Positions 1 to 11,241 are shown, numbered from the stretch's first letter. The stretch is DNA of 64,000 nt from Comamonas testosteroni (GCF_003569915.1 NZ_KZ984441.1:186001-250000), one strand, 5' to 3'. Made by a program: numbers and translations. The notes: generated by a model not told the origin, from the letters alone.

Positions 1-96
1 CACCGGCTGGAGCACCTTGAGCTGGTCAAGGACATGCTGGACGCCGAGTGGGAAGTGCGCTTGGCCAGTGGTGATCTGCCACAGGTTCTACCCTGA
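1..96 (+). CDS. C-terminal end of an unidentified protein (cut by window start)
   Basis: An open frame enters from the left edge and ends with TGA at 94-96, giving 31 visible residues rich in Leu, Glu and Val and ending LPQVLP. It is followed after 124 bases by the response regulator on the same strand, so it may belong to the same transcription unit. No domain can be recognised from so short a tail, and I do not assign a function. Confidence 0.45.
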   Translation, partial: HRLEHLELVKDMLDAEWEVRLASGDLPQVLP

Positions 97-220
97 TAGG
101 GGAGTGCAGGAGATGGAGCAAAGCCCTGCATCACCTCCTGCGGCTGCTGCATTGGTCAATACACAGGACGATGTGACGGCTTATAGTGTCTGTCCTCCCA
201 CGGCCAGAGACAGACACAGC

Positions 221-925
221 ATGTACCGCTACCTCATCATCGAAGACGATGCGCTCAACGCGCGTTACATCGCTGAAGGTTTGCGCCAGCAGGGCGCGCA
301 TGTCAGCGTCTGCGGCGACGGCGTGCAGGGCATTGCACAGGCGGTTGGCGAGAACTGGGACGTCATCATTCTTGACCGCATGCTGCCCAATGGCTTTGAT
401 GGGCTGCAGATTCTGCAGACGCTGCGGTCCATGGGAAAACAGACGCCAGTCCTTGTACTGAGTGCCTTGTCTGCGACAGATGAGAGAGTGCGCGGACTCA
501 AGGCCGGCTGCGATGACTATCTGACCAAGCCTTTTGCATTCTCTGAACTGGCGGCGCGACTGGAGGCTCTGGTGCGACGCGCGCAGATACCTGCGCCCAC
601 GCGTGAGATGCATCTGGCAGACCTGCGCCTGAACCTGATGTCGCGCAGCGCGGAACGCGCAGGCCAGCCGCTTTCCCTGCAGCCCCGAGAGTTCCGCTTG
701 CTGGCATTTCTCATGCAGCATGCGCACCAGATCGTCACCCGTACCATGCTGCTGGAGTCTGTCTGGGACTACCGTTTTGACCCGCAGACGAATGTGATTG
801 ACGTTCACATCAGCCGTCTGCGCAGCAAGGTGGACAAAGGCTTTGCCACCGCTCTCATCCACACCGTTCGCGGTGTGGGCTACAGCCTCTCGGATCGCCC
901 GCAAGACCTGCCAGAGGTTGCTTGA
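221..925 (+). CDS. OmpR/PhoB-family response regulator
   Basis: This is a DNA-binding response regulator of 234 residues. The receiver domain (about 1-115) has the acidic pair at D9/D10, the phospho-acceptor D52 in ILDRMLP and the conserved K103 in TKPF. A winged-helix domain follows (about 130-225, ending HTVRGVGYSLSD). The start at 221 is chosen because the receiver fold begins there; an in-frame ATG at 113 with GGGGAG upstream would add 36 residues and is possible. A TATAGT hexamer at 182-187 could be a -10 box. It overlaps the histidine kinase start (TGATG), so the two are translationally coupled. The same-strand operon at 2403-5325 is a plausible target, by position only. Confidence 0.9.
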   Translation: MYRYLIIEDDALNARYIAEGLRQQGAHVSVCGDGVQGIAQAVGENWDVIILDRMLPNGFDGLQILQTLRSMGKQTPVLVLSALSATDERVRGLKAGCDDYLTKPFAFSELAARLEALVRRAQIPAPTREMHLADLRLNLMSRSAERAGQPLSLQPREFRLLAFLMQHAHQIVTRTMLLESVWDYRFDPQTNVIDVHISRLRSKVDKGFATALIHTVRGVGYSLSDRPQDLPEVA

Positions 926-2322
926 TGACGGACTCCAAACCCTGGAGTTCGCTGGCCTTCAGGCTGGCCCTCAGCTTTGGTGCGCTCATGGTGCTGACCA
1001 TGACGATTGTGCTGGCGGTCTTCTATGTACAGACCGTGGGTGTGGTGCGCGTGAGGCTGGACAAGCAGGCCGAAAACCATCTGCGCAGACTGATGGAGCA
1101 TTCCGCCAAATATGGCCCCGGCGCGCTGGAGAGCGAGATTCTGCAAACCATCCGTGACGGAGTGAATACGGAGACGGAAATCCTCATCCTCATGGATCCA
1201 GAAGGTGAGCCCATTGTCAGCAATGCAGAGGTATTTCCGCCGCGCAGGCTCAGCATCATGGGCGTGCGCGAGCTGACCGTTAAACGCAATGGCCGCCTGA
1301 TTGTCGGGCGCGTTGCAGTCGCTGAAATGCCTAACGGCGATCTGCTCGCGGCAGGCAGTGACATGCAACTGCAGCGCGATATGGAAGAGCTTTTTGGCAA
1401 GGCCAGTCTGATGGCGGCGATTGCAGCCTGCATCATGGCCGTGATCGGTGCCATGGTGTTCAGGCGTGTGGTGGATGAGCGCGCTGCGGCCATCCGCAAC
1501 ACCATGTCGCGCGTTGCCGCCGGTGATCTGCGTCAGCGCATTCCGGTCGACAGGCGCAACGATGAATTCACGCTGCTCAATCGTGACATCAACGCCATGC
1601 TCGACAGGCTGGAGCAGCTGATGGAGGGCATACGCCATGTCTCCAACAGCATCGCGCACAACCTCAGAACGCCGCTCACACGCATTCTTTTGCGACTACG
1701 TAATGCACAGCAGGCCAGCCCTGAAATGCAGAGTGCAACACTGGCGCTGGTCGCCGAAGAAGTGGCGGAGCTTGGTGTCGTTTTCGAGAAGCTTTTGCAG
1801 ATTGCCGAAGTGGAAAGTGGAGCCAGCCGCAAGAGCTTTGCCGCAGTTGATCTGCAGGCTTTGCTGGTGGATGTGGTGGACTTCTATGAGCCGCTGGTGG
1901 AGGATGCCGGCGGCGCTCTCAGGCTTGATGTACAAGAAGGCGTACAAGCCTTCGGCGACGGCGATCTGATTGCCAGTGCCGTGGCTAATCTTGTGGATAA
2001 TGCTATTAAATATGGAGCATCATCTCCAGATGATATCAAGGCTGACGTGCTAATCAGATCCCAGCCTGCGCAGGAAAACGGTTTGGACAGCCAATGGGGT
2101 GTCGAGATTACCGTGCAGGACCAGGGCCCGGGTGCAGATGCGCAGACGCTGGAGAAAATGACCACCCGTTTCTTTCGTGCTGAATCTGATCGCCAGGGCT
2201 ATGGTCTTGGTCTGGCCAGCGTGCTTGCCATCGTGCATCTGCATGGCGGCAAGCTCAGCTTCCAGAATGCCCATCCAGGTCTGCTGGCTCGTATCTGGCT
2301 ACCCACGATTGCCCAGTCGTAA
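925..2322 (+). CDS. Membrane sensor histidine kinase, partner of the upstream regulator
   Basis: A 465-residue sensor kinase. Two membrane helices (about 13-37 and 161-180) flank a periplasmic domain of about 120 residues; then come HAMP (about 180-235), the dimerisation/phospho-acceptor helix with H245 in IAHNLRTPL, and the HATPase domain with the N box (N355/N359 in ANLVDNA), the DQGPG G1 motif and the GYGLGL G2 motif. ATG at 925 is preferred over an in-frame TTG three bases earlier, because it gives the TGATG overlap with the regulator stop. The periplasmic sensor has no domain I recognise, so the stimulus is unknown. It should phosphorylate the regulator at 221-925. Confidence 0.9.
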   Translation: MTDSKPWSSLAFRLALSFGALMVLTMTIVLAVFYVQTVGVVRVRLDKQAENHLRRLMEHSAKYGPGALESEILQTIRDGVNTETEILILMDPEGEPIVSNAEVFPPRRLSIMGVRELTVKRNGRLIVGRVAVAEMPNGDLLAAGSDMQLQRDMEELFGKASLMAAIAACIMAVIGAMVFRRVVDERAAAIRNTMSRVAAGDLRQRIPVDRRNDEFTLLNRDINAMLDRLEQLMEGIRHVSNSIAHNLRTPLTRILLRLRNAQQASPEMQSATLALVAEEVAELGVVFEKLLQIAEVESGASRKSFAAVDLQALLVDVVDFYEPLVEDAGGALRLDVQEGVQAFGDGDLIASAVANLVDNAIKYGASSPDDIKADVLIRSQPAQENGLDSQWGVEITVQDQGPGADAQTLEKMTTRFFRAESDRQGYGLGLASVLAIVHLHGGKLSFQNAHPGLLARIWLPTIAQS

Positions 2323-2402
2323 GCGTCTGTTTCGTGTGGGCCTTGATTGCGCAGGGGTGGCTATAGTCTGCTGCATGTGATTTGACCGAGCGAGGTATTG
2401 CC

Positions 2403-3464
2403 ATGCAGACAAGCCCTTCCACTGCCAAGACTGCTGTACACGCAATTGCTGCGCGCACAGCCTTTGTGCTGGAAACGAACAATCTGCGCGGTGGCGATGG
2501 TGAGGCCCGCAAAGTCATGGATAGCTTGCAGCGTCTGGTGGCATCCCTGTCCCGCCAAAGTCTGCCGCTTGCATTGTTGGCGCAGTGGATCATCACCCAT
2601 GATGGTTTGCCCGCCAGCTTCTGCGCAGCTTTGCAGCAGCTCGCAGGGCGTCCCATCAAGTTTGTCGAGATCAGCGAATCCACCGGCTATTACGATGCCA
2701 AGAATGCGGGCTTTGATGCCGTTGATGCCGTTGATGCCACAGGTTGTGACTATGTGGTGTTCGGTGATGCCGACTGCCGACCAGCGCCGGATTGGCTGGA
2801 AAACCTGATCGCACCTTTTGCATCGAATCAGCCTCCGGTTGCCGTTGCGGGCCGCACCAGTTACGCGCCCGGCGTGTGGGGCGCTGCGCTGACATCCATC
2901 GATTTCATGTACTTTCCCAGCCCCTTGGCCGAGGGGGCAACGCGCAACTTCTACGCCAACAATGTGGCCTTCCGTCGTGACGTCTTCGAGCAGTACCGTT
3001 ACGAGCCGCTGGCAGGTGTTTATCGCGCCCACTGCCAGGTCATGGGGCTGCGTCTGCAGCAGAACGGCGTGGTGGTGCATTACGCCTCGAATGCGCATAC
3101 CGAGCATCGCTTGCCGGACACCCGCCGCGAAGCCTTGAAGCTGCGCTGGATGCGTGGTGAAGACAGCGTGGGGCTGACGCCCTATCTGGCACAGGCTTAT
3201 GTGCCACGTTCGCTGCAATGGCTGTTTCGTCGCGGTCCCGTCGGGCCCATGTGCGTGATGTTCATGCGTCTGAGCTACAGCCTGCGTGCGATAGGGCGCC
3301 AGGACATGCCAGCACTGGGTGCTGCGCGCCATGTGGCGGCTGCGCTGTGCACGGTGGCGATATCGGTGGTCGATACCGCCGGTGCGCTGGTGCGCAGTCT
3401 GAACTTTTTCCAGCGCCGCGACAAAGACACGAATTTGACGGCGCTGTCCTATCACCGCCAGTAA
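2403..3464 (+). CDS. Family 2 (GT-A) glycosyltransferase
   Basis: A 353-residue protein with a GT2 layout: an ETNNLRGG N-terminal strand, and the nucleotide-sugar and metal motif GDAD (D122, D124) after YVVF. The middle region resembles the acceptor part of membrane-associated GT2 enzymes, and a hydrophobic stretch near 300-325 may be membrane associated. The expected reaction is transfer of a sugar from a nucleotide sugar; donor and acceptor are unknown. ATG at 2403 is chosen over TTG 2382 because GAGG lies at about 2393. A 9-base triplication (GATGCCGTT-like, about 2711-2738) encodes DAVDAVDA just before the DAD motif. It is the first gene of a three-gene unit, 80 bases after the kinase; TATAGT at 2362-2367 may be a -10 box. 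Confidence 0.82.
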   Translation: MQTSPSTAKTAVHAIAARTAFVLETNNLRGGDGEARKVMDSLQRLVASLSRQSLPLALLAQWIITHDGLPASFCAALQQLAGRPIKFVEISESTGYYDAKNAGFDAVDAVDATGCDYVVFGDADCRPAPDWLENLIAPFASNQPPVAVAGRTSYAPGVWGAALTSIDFMYFPSPLAEGATRNFYANNVAFRRDVFEQYRYEPLAGVYRAHCQVMGLRLQQNGVVVHYASNAHTEHRLPDTRREALKLRWMRGEDSVGLTPYLAQAYVPRSLQWLFRRGPVGPMCVMFMRLSYSLRAIGRQDMPALGAARHVAAALCTVAISVVDTAGALVRSLNFFQRRDKDTNLTALSYHRQ

Positions 3465-3472
3465 TTCATGGC

Positions 3473-4216
3473 ATGAAAGAGACCGCAGATCCTTCATGCC
3501 TTGACGTGCCAGAGTTGCATGGCTGGCAGAAATGGCGTGCCAGTGCTGTCGATCACATCAAGCGAAAATCCCTTGAGCAACTGCACCGCAGCACAGGTGG
3601 CGAGGCACTGCTGCTGCGCATGTATCTGGTCGGCGAGGAAGCCACGGAATGTGCGCTGCTGGAAGACTGGACGCAGGACGCACCCCTGCGGCTGCAGCAA
3701 CAGATAGAACGCCACCTGGCCGATGAGCGCCAGCACGCCAGAGCATTTGCCAGTGCACTGGGTGCGCGCGGCCACGCCGTGCCGCAAGCGCCGGGTCAGA
3801 CTCAACCCGATCGCCTGAGTCAATCCAAGATCGCCAAGTGGAGAAAACTGTCGCAGCGCTATGCGCCGCAATTTGCCCACGGTCTGCTGGTGCCTGCCTA
3901 CGCTACGGGCCTGTGCGCAGAGCAAATGGCCCAGCGTGTGCTGTCTCGTCACTGTGACGTGATCGGAGCGCAGCATGCCATGTATCCCCTGCTGTCTCGT
4001 GTGTTGGGTGATGAGCGCAGGCATGTGCAGCTCTGTCAGCAGACCTTGAGAACATTGGTACAACCTTCGGAAATGCCCGCCTTGGCCCGTATGCTGGCTG
4101 AAGTGCGCGCCATTGATGCAAGCTTTGGCATCAGCGGTGCTTTGGCCATGTATGCCGCCGGTATTTTTTATCGCGCGTTCTCGTCAAGGATCAAAGTTCA
4201 AACAGAGCACCCATGA
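3473..4216 (+). CDS. Four-helix-bundle diiron (ferritin-like) protein in a glycosyltransferase operon
   Basis: A 247-residue, mostly helical protein carrying the repeated ligand pattern of ferritin-like diiron carboxylate proteins: Glu in helix 1 (E55, E56 or E59), ExxH in helix 2 (E85-H88, in DERQH), Glu in helix 3 (E150) and ExxH in helix 4 (E181-H184, in DERRH). Helices 1-2 and 3-4 look like an internal duplication. Families with this ligand set include ferritins, MiaE-like hydroxylases and N-oxygenases; I cannot name the subfamily. It begins 8 bases after the glycosyltransferase stop and overlaps the next start by ATGA. The context suggests oxidation of a sugar or lipid intermediate rather than iron storage, which is inference. 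The C-terminal 30 residues are hydrophobic. Confidence 0.75.
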   Translation: MKETADPSCLDVPELHGWQKWRASAVDHIKRKSLEQLHRSTGGEALLLRMYLVGEEATECALLEDWTQDAPLRLQQQIERHLADERQHARAFASALGARGHAVPQAPGQTQPDRLSQSKIAKWRKLSQRYAPQFAHGLLVPAYATGLCAEQMAQRVLSRHCDVIGAQHAMYPLLSRVLGDERRHVQLCQQTLRTLVQPSEMPALARMLAEVRAIDASFGISGALAMYAAGIFYRAFSSRIKVQTEHP

Positions 4217-5325
4217 GCTTGCGAATTCTGTATCTCGCCACTGCGGATGCACGCGGCCATCTGATGCGTTGCCAGCTTCTGGTGCACGCCTTGCGCGAAG
4301 CGGGCTGCCATGTCGATGTTCTGACCACATCCCAGGCGGGAGTGAGTTTTCTGGCCGAGTTTGGCATTGCCGCGCAACTGCTATCGCCTCATTACGCCGT
4401 GCAGTTCGATGCGCAGCAAAACATGCTGCGCAGCGCCACAGACCGCAATGTGGCGCACTATGTGTTCAGGCCCAGTCGCATGCTCAAGGACATGGTTCAG
4501 CTCTCGCGCAGGCTTGGAGAGATGGATCTGGTGATCAATGACTCCTTTCATCCGGCGCTGCTGTGCATGGGCATTTTTCCATGGTGGGGACGCAAGACGG
4601 TGCATGTCTATGGAGGCAGCCTCAAAGCGGCGCTGGTTGCCAACTTCGAAGGGCGCATACCAGCGCCTGTGGCACGCGCTTTTGCGGCGATTGTGGGGTG
4701 GCAGATCAACTCGGCTTTATGTTGCCTGGAGCATGATTTTTCATGCGATGAAGGCGTGGCGCTGACACCTTTGCGCTACCGACTACCGACGCCTGTGGCG
4801 GTGGCGCGCAGCAAGTCACCGAACGATAGCAAGCATGACGCTGCGGCCATTTATCTGAACCCGCATTTTCAGAATGCAGCACTGGCGGATGCCTTATGTG
4901 CCGGGCTCAAAGATGCACAGCTGGCATTGCATCAAGTGGGTGAGGGTCTGGCGGGCCACGGAGCCTGGCAGGCGGTCGACAACGACTGGATCAGCCATGC
5001 TGCGCACTCGCGTCTGATCGTGTCCGCCCCCGGCATGGCAGCTTTGTCCGCCGCGCGCATTTATCAGCGACCCATTTTGCTGGTGTTGACCGATCAGCCC
5101 GAGCAGGCGGCCAATGCTGCCAAGGCCGTGCAATTGCAGCTTGCACACCGCGCGGTGGTGTGGCTTGGTGACGGGCAGGACTTTCGTCGCAAGGTGCATG
5201 AGGCTGCGCTGGCCTTGCTGTCAGGGAAAAGCTCAGATGACGTTGCAGCAGGCCAGGCTCGTGCCAAGGCGCGCATTGCGGCCTGGGTCAGAATTTTGCT
5301 GAGCTTGAAGCCTTTGCGCTTTTAG
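4213..5325 (+). CDS. GT-B-fold glycosyltransferase-like protein (MurG/GT28-like)
   Basis: A 370-residue protein starting in the stop codon of the diiron gene. The N-terminal half opens with a Rossmann strand and glycine loop (RILYLATADARGHLMRC). The C-terminal half has the GT28-type donor site pattern VSAPGMAALSAA followed by RPILLVLTDQPEQAANA, which matches the usual Gly-rich turn, proline loop and EQxxNA ending. It probably transfers a sugar from a UDP-sugar or similar donor; the acceptor is unknown. It is the last gene of the unit and ends tail-to-tail with the YkgJ-like gene, overlapping by 3-4 bases. No membrane helix is obvious, so peripheral membrane association is expected. Confidence 0.72.
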   Translation: MSLRILYLATADARGHLMRCQLLVHALREAGCHVDVLTTSQAGVSFLAEFGIAAQLLSPHYAVQFDAQQNMLRSATDRNVAHYVFRPSRMLKDMVQLSRRLGEMDLVINDSFHPALLCMGIFPWWGRKTVHVYGGSLKAALVANFEGRIPAPVARAFAAIVGWQINSALCCLEHDFSCDEGVALTPLRYRLPTPVAVARSKSPNDSKHDAAAIYLNPHFQNAALADALCAGLKDAQLALHQVGEGLAGHGAWQAVDNDWISHAAHSRLIVSAPGMAALSAARIYQRPILLVLTDQPEQAANAAKAVQLQLAHRAVVWLGDGQDFRRKVHEAALALLSGKSSDDVAAGQARAKARIAAWVRILLSLKPLRF

Positions 5326-5729
5326 GAAAGCGCCTTGTTTCCGTAGGCACAGAACCCCGGCTTGGGGCCTTTTTTGGGGTGTAGCCTGCAGGTCTCGGGG
5401 CGCTTGTCATACACGGTGCAGCGGCGCGTGTTCTTGTCCAGAAAATTGCAGTCCCCACCAGCGCGGCGCGCCATGGTGAAGATGTTGTGCTTGGGGTTGT
5501 AGTGGTCAATCAGCTTGGCCTTGAGCAAGCGTTTGGCAATCAACTTGTGATCGACGTTCTCCACCTCAAACGGGTCCACCAGCTCCAGCCGAACCAAGTC
5601 TGAAAGCTGCACTTCCAGCGGCATGGTGCAGCAGTTGGCAGCGCAGCTGTCGCACATGCCCGCCTTGTACTTGCTCCAGGTTTCCAGGCGGTCAACGTCA
5701 ACAATGCGGATGGAGGATTTCATGTGCAT
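5322..5729 (-). CDS. YkgJ-family cysteine cluster protein
   Basis: A protein of 133-135 residues with a dense cysteine pattern: CxxCxxxCC near the N-terminus (MCDSCAANCC), GGDCNF in the middle, then CTVYDKRPETCRLHP. This fits the YkgJ family of proteins predicted to bind zinc or an iron-sulfur cluster; no precise function is established. Start codons at 5729 and 5723 are both possible and neither has a clear Shine-Dalgarno. It lies downstream of the gyrB terminator and is convergent with the glycosyltransferase operon, with which its stop overlaps. Confidence 0.8.
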   Translation of the reverse strand: MHMKSSIRIVDVDRLETWSKYKAGMCDSCAANCCTMPLEVQLSDLVRLELVDPFEVENVDHKLIAKRLLKAKLIDHYNPKHNIFTMARRAGGDCNFLDKNTRRCTVYDKRPETCRLHPKKGPKPGFCAYGNKALS

Positions 5730-5740
5730 TACGCACGAAT

Positions 5741-5769
5741 AAAAAAGCGCCCAACCGTAGTTGGACGCT
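5741..5769 (-). terminator. Rho-independent terminator of gyrB
   Basis: On the minus strand a 10-base stem (AGCGTCCAAC paired with GTTGGGCGCT, one G-T pair) with a TACG loop is followed by six T. It lies 18 bases after the gyrB stop. Confidence 0.85.
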
Positions 5770-5787
5770 TGATATCGTGCTATTCCT

Positions 5788-8382
<2,595 letters not shown>

Positions 8383-8435
8383 CTACAAAGTCAGAAGCGG
8401 ATAGCCTTTGACTTGCATAACTTTCAAATGGATAG

Positions 8436-8487
8436 TTGCCTGAAAACCATGTTTGCTAAGGACTAGCTGCTCATGTTTTTCAGGCAA
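8436..8487. repeat. 16-bp inverted repeat in the dnaN-gyrB gap
   Basis: TTGCCTGAAAACCATG (8436-8451) is matched by its reverse complement at 8472-8487 with 15 of 16 bases, leaving a 20-base loop. No T-run follows on either strand, so a plain terminator is unlikely. It may be an mRNA stem between dnaN and gyrB or a protein-binding palindrome. Confidence 0.7.
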
Positions 8488-8516
8488 TTGAATGGAGCTG
8501 CGGGTGGTCGGCTCTC

Positions 8517-9638
8517 TCAGATGCGCATGGGCATGACGACGTATTTGAAGCTGTCGTTCTCGGGGATGGTGATCAGTGCCGAGCTGTTGCCATCCTGCAG
8601 ATCGATCTTGACCATGTCCTGGCTCATATTGGTCAGCACATCGATCAGATAGGTCACGTTGAAGCCGATCTCGATGGTGTCGCCACCGTAGTCGATGTCG
8701 AGTTCGTCCATGGCCTCTTCCTGCTCGGCGTTGTTGGACGCCACGCGCAGCGTGCCGGGCTCGACCGACAGGCGCACGCCCTTGAACTTGTCGCTGGTCA
8801 TGATGGCCGTGCGCTGCAGCGATGCCAGCAGCGGTGCGCGACCCAGCGTGACGCTGTTGGTGTGGTTGCGCGGAATGACGCGGTTGTAGTCAGGGAACTT
8901 GCCTTCGACCAGCTTGGTCACGAACTCCATGCCACCAAACGTGAACTTGGCCTGGTTGCTGGCGAACTGCATCTCGATGACGGGCTGGTTATCGCCGCTG
9001 GCATCAGACAGCAGACGCTGCAGCTCCAGCACGGTCTTGCGGGGCAGAATCACTTCCTGCTTGATGGGCACGTCGACATCCAGCGTGGCGCTGGCAAAGG
9101 CCAGGCGGTGACCGTCAGTGGCGACCAGCGACAGCTGCTTGCCTTCGGCCACGAACAGAATGCCGTTCAGGTAGTAGCGGATGTCCTGCACGGCCATTGA
9201 GAACGAGACCTGACCCAGCAGGTCCTTGAGCACCTTTTGTGGCACGCTGAAGGCGGGGCCAAAGGCGGCCGATTCCTGCACCAGCGGGAAGTCTTCGGCA
9301 GGCAGGGTCTGCAGCGTAAAGCGGCTCTTGCCGCCCTTGAGCAGCATCTTGGACTGCTGCGACTCCAGGCTCACGGTCTGGTCGCCGGGCATGGTCTTCA
9401 GGATATCGATCAGCTTGCGGGCGCCCACGGTGGTGGTGAAGTCGCCGGTGTCACCGCCGAGTTCGGCGGTGGTGCGGATCTGGATTTCCAGATCGCTGGT
9501 GGTCAGTTGCAGGGCATTGCCCGTCTTCTTGATCAGCACATTGGCCAGAATGGGCAGCGTGTGGCGGCGCTCGACAATGCCGGCCACCTGTTGCAGAACC
9601 GCTAGAACTTTGTCTTGTGTGGCTTTCAGGACGATCAT
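8517..9638 (-). CDS. dnaN: DNA polymerase III beta subunit (sliding clamp)
   Basis: DnaN forms the dimeric ring that tethers DNA polymerase III to DNA. The 373 residues start MIVLKATQDKVLAVLQ, include LPILANVLI and VATDGHRLA, and end in the clamp C-terminus YVVMPMRI that lines the partner-binding pocket. This is close to the E. coli length (366). GAGG sits just upstream of the ATG. It lies between dnaA and gyrB on the same strand, 131 bases after dnaA; that gap contains two inverted repeats. Confidence 0.99.
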   Translation of the reverse strand: MIVLKATQDKVLAVLQQVAGIVERRHTLPILANVLIKKTGNALQLTTSDLEIQIRTTAELGGDTGDFTTTVGARKLIDILKTMPGDQTVSLESQQSKMLLKGGKSRFTLQTLPAEDFPLVQESAAFGPAFSVPQKVLKDLLGQVSFSMAVQDIRYYLNGILFVAEGKQLSLVATDGHRLAFASATLDVDVPIKQEVILPRKTVLELQRLLSDASGDNQPVIEMQFASNQAKFTFGGMEFVTKLVEGKFPDYNRVIPRNHTNSVTLGRAPLLASLQRTAIMTSDKFKGVRLSVEPGTLRVASNNAEQEEAMDELDIDYGGDTIEIGFNVTYLIDVLTNMSQDMVKIDLQDGNSSALITIPENDSFKYVVMPMRI

Positions 9639-9681
9639 GTCAACCTCAGTGATTTAAGTGCGCGTTGTTTTTGACGCGGCG

Positions 9682-9762
9682 GCGTCCGCAGGGCGGGCGG
9701 ACGCTCCCTCATGCCGCGCGAGCTCCCCATTTTGCCGTGTGTGAGAGACGTTTCTGGGGAGC
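9682..9762. repeat. Two inverted repeats in the dnaA-dnaN gap
   Basis: GCGTCCGC (9682-9689) pairs with GCGGACGC (9697-9704), a perfect 8-bp stem with a 7-base loop. GCTCCCCA (9722-9729) pairs with TGGGGAGC (9755-9762), an 8-bp stem with a 25-base loop. Neither is followed by a T-run, so a regulatory or processing role between dnaA and dnaN is as likely as termination. Confidence 0.55.
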
Positions 9763-9769
9763 ATTTACA

Positions 9770-11176
9770 TCAACCCTTGAGCGTTTGCTCCAGCACATGC
9801 AGCTGCTGGTTCAGCTCGGTATTGGTCTGGCGCTCTGCGGCGATCTTGCGAACCGCGTGCAGCACCGTCGTGTGGTCACGGCCACCGAACAGCTCGCCAA
9901 TCTCGGGCAGGCTCTTCTGGGTCAGCTCCTTGGCCAGGTACATGGCAATCTGGCGCGGGCGTGCAATGCTGGCCGGGCGCTTCTTGCTGTACATGTCGGC
10001 AACCTTGATCTTGTAGTAATCCGCCACCGTCTTCTGGATGTTTTCCACAGAAATCTGACGGTTCTGGATACTGAGCAGGTCTCGCAGCGCTTCGCGGGCC
10101 AGCTGAATCGACACTTCCTTCTGGTTGAAGCGCGAATAAGCCAGGATCTTGCGCAGCGCACCTTCGAGCTCGCGCACGTTGGAGCGCACGTTCTTGGCCA
10201 CGAAGAAGGCGACTTCCTCGGGCATGTCGGCGTTTTCGGCCTTGGCCTTGTTGATCAGAATCGCCACGCGCATTTCCAGCTCGGGCGGTTCGATCGCTAC
10301 CGTCAGGCCGGAGTCAAAGCGCGAGACCAGGCGCTCGTGAATATTGGCCAGACCCTTGGGGTAGGTGTCCGACGTCATCACGATATGGCTCTTCTTGGCC
10401 AGCAGGGCTTCGAAGGCGTTGAAGAATTCTTCCTGCGTGCGGTCCTTGTTGGCGAAGAACTGCACGTCATCGATCAGCAGCAGGTCGAGCGAGTGATAGC
10501 GCTCCTTGAACTCATCAAACGTGCGGCGCTGGTATGCCTTGACCACATCCGAGACGAATTGCTCGGCGTGGATGTAGAGAATCTTGGCGTCCGGCTTGTC
10601 CTTGAGCAGCTGGTTACCCACAGCGTGCACCAGGTGGGTCTTACCGAGGCCGACTCCGCCGTAGATGAACAGCGGGTTGTACAGATGGCCGGGCGAGCCC
10701 GCCACATGCATGGCCGCGGAGCGCGCCATGCGGTTGGCCGTACCTTCGACCAGTGTCTCGAAGGTGAGGGCCGGGTTCAGGCGGGTGCGGAAAACCGGGG
10801 CTGCCGTCTCTTCGCTGCTGACCGTGGGCACGGAGACATTGATGGTCTCGGGCGTGCTTTGCTGCACGGCAGAAGGAGGGCGGACATAAGTACGCACAAC
10901 GCTTTCGCGCTGAGCGAGTGCTAACTCAAGGGTGACGGGCTGGCCGTAGAGCGACTCCAGCATGGCCGAAATGCGGCCTGCGTACTGGGCACGGATCCAG
11001 TCCAGCTTGAAACGGTTGGCCACATACACGGTGACCTTGGAAAAATCTTCTGCAACCAGCGCCGTCAGCGGCTTGATCCAGGTATTGAATTGCTGCTCGG
11101 GCAGCTCCTGACCCAGTTGCTCAACACAGACTTGCCACAGGGCCTGGCCTGCATCGTTGGTAGGTTCCTCTGTCAT
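9770..11176 (-). CDS. dnaA: Chromosomal replication initiator protein
   Basis: DnaA binds DnaA boxes and melts the origin. The 468 residues show domain I (about 1-85, interacting with DnaB and itself), a variable linker, the AAA+ domain with Walker [10 protein letters not shown] and Walker [11 protein letters not shown], and domain IV with the signature [14 protein letters not shown] that reads the box. The ATG at 11176 (MTEEPTND) is chosen; the open frame extends 41 codons upstream but that stretch does not resemble DnaA and crosses the DnaA boxes. It is the first gene of the leftward replication operon, immediately beside the origin region. Confidence 0.99.
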   Translation of the reverse strand: MTEEPTNDAGQALWQVCVEQLGQELPEQQFNTWIKPLTALVAEDFSKVTVYVANRFKLDWIRAQYAGRISAMLESLYGQPVTLELALAQRESVVRTYVRPPSAVQQSTPETINVSVPTVSSEETAAPVFRTRLNPALTFETLVEGTANRMARSAAMHVAGSPGHLYNPLFIYGGVGLGKTHLVHAVGNQLLKDKPDAKILYIHAEQFVSDVVKAYQRRTFDEFKERYHSLDLLLIDDVQFFANKDRTQEEFFNAFEALLAKKSHIVMTSDTYPKGLANIHERLVSRFDSGLTVAIEPPELEMRVAILINKAKAENADMPEEVAFFVAKNVRSNVRELEGALRKILAYSRFNQKEVSIQLAREALRDLLSIQNRQISVENIQKTVADYYKIKVADMYSKKRPASIARPRQIAMYLAKELTQKSLPEIGELFGGRDHTTVLHAVRKIAAERQTNTELNQQLHVLEQTLKG

Positions 11177-11191
11177 TGTCAAAAGTCTTAT

Positions 11192-11200
11192 TGTGGATAG
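11192..11200 (-). promoter_or_regulatory. DnaA box, 8 of 9
   Basis: TGTGGATAG reads as CTATCCACA on the minus strand, one mismatch from TTATCCACA. It lies 16 bases upstream of the dnaA start, so it could serve both initiation and dnaA autoregulation. Confidence 0.65.
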
Positions 11201-11241
11201 GAGGAACAGTTGCGGGGTAGGTATTGTAGCTTTTGCGGGAG

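Noticed and set aside
2361-3497. A 378-codon minus-strand frame
   Set aside because: Antisense to the glycosyltransferase gene, which has real catalytic motifs and a ribosome binding site.
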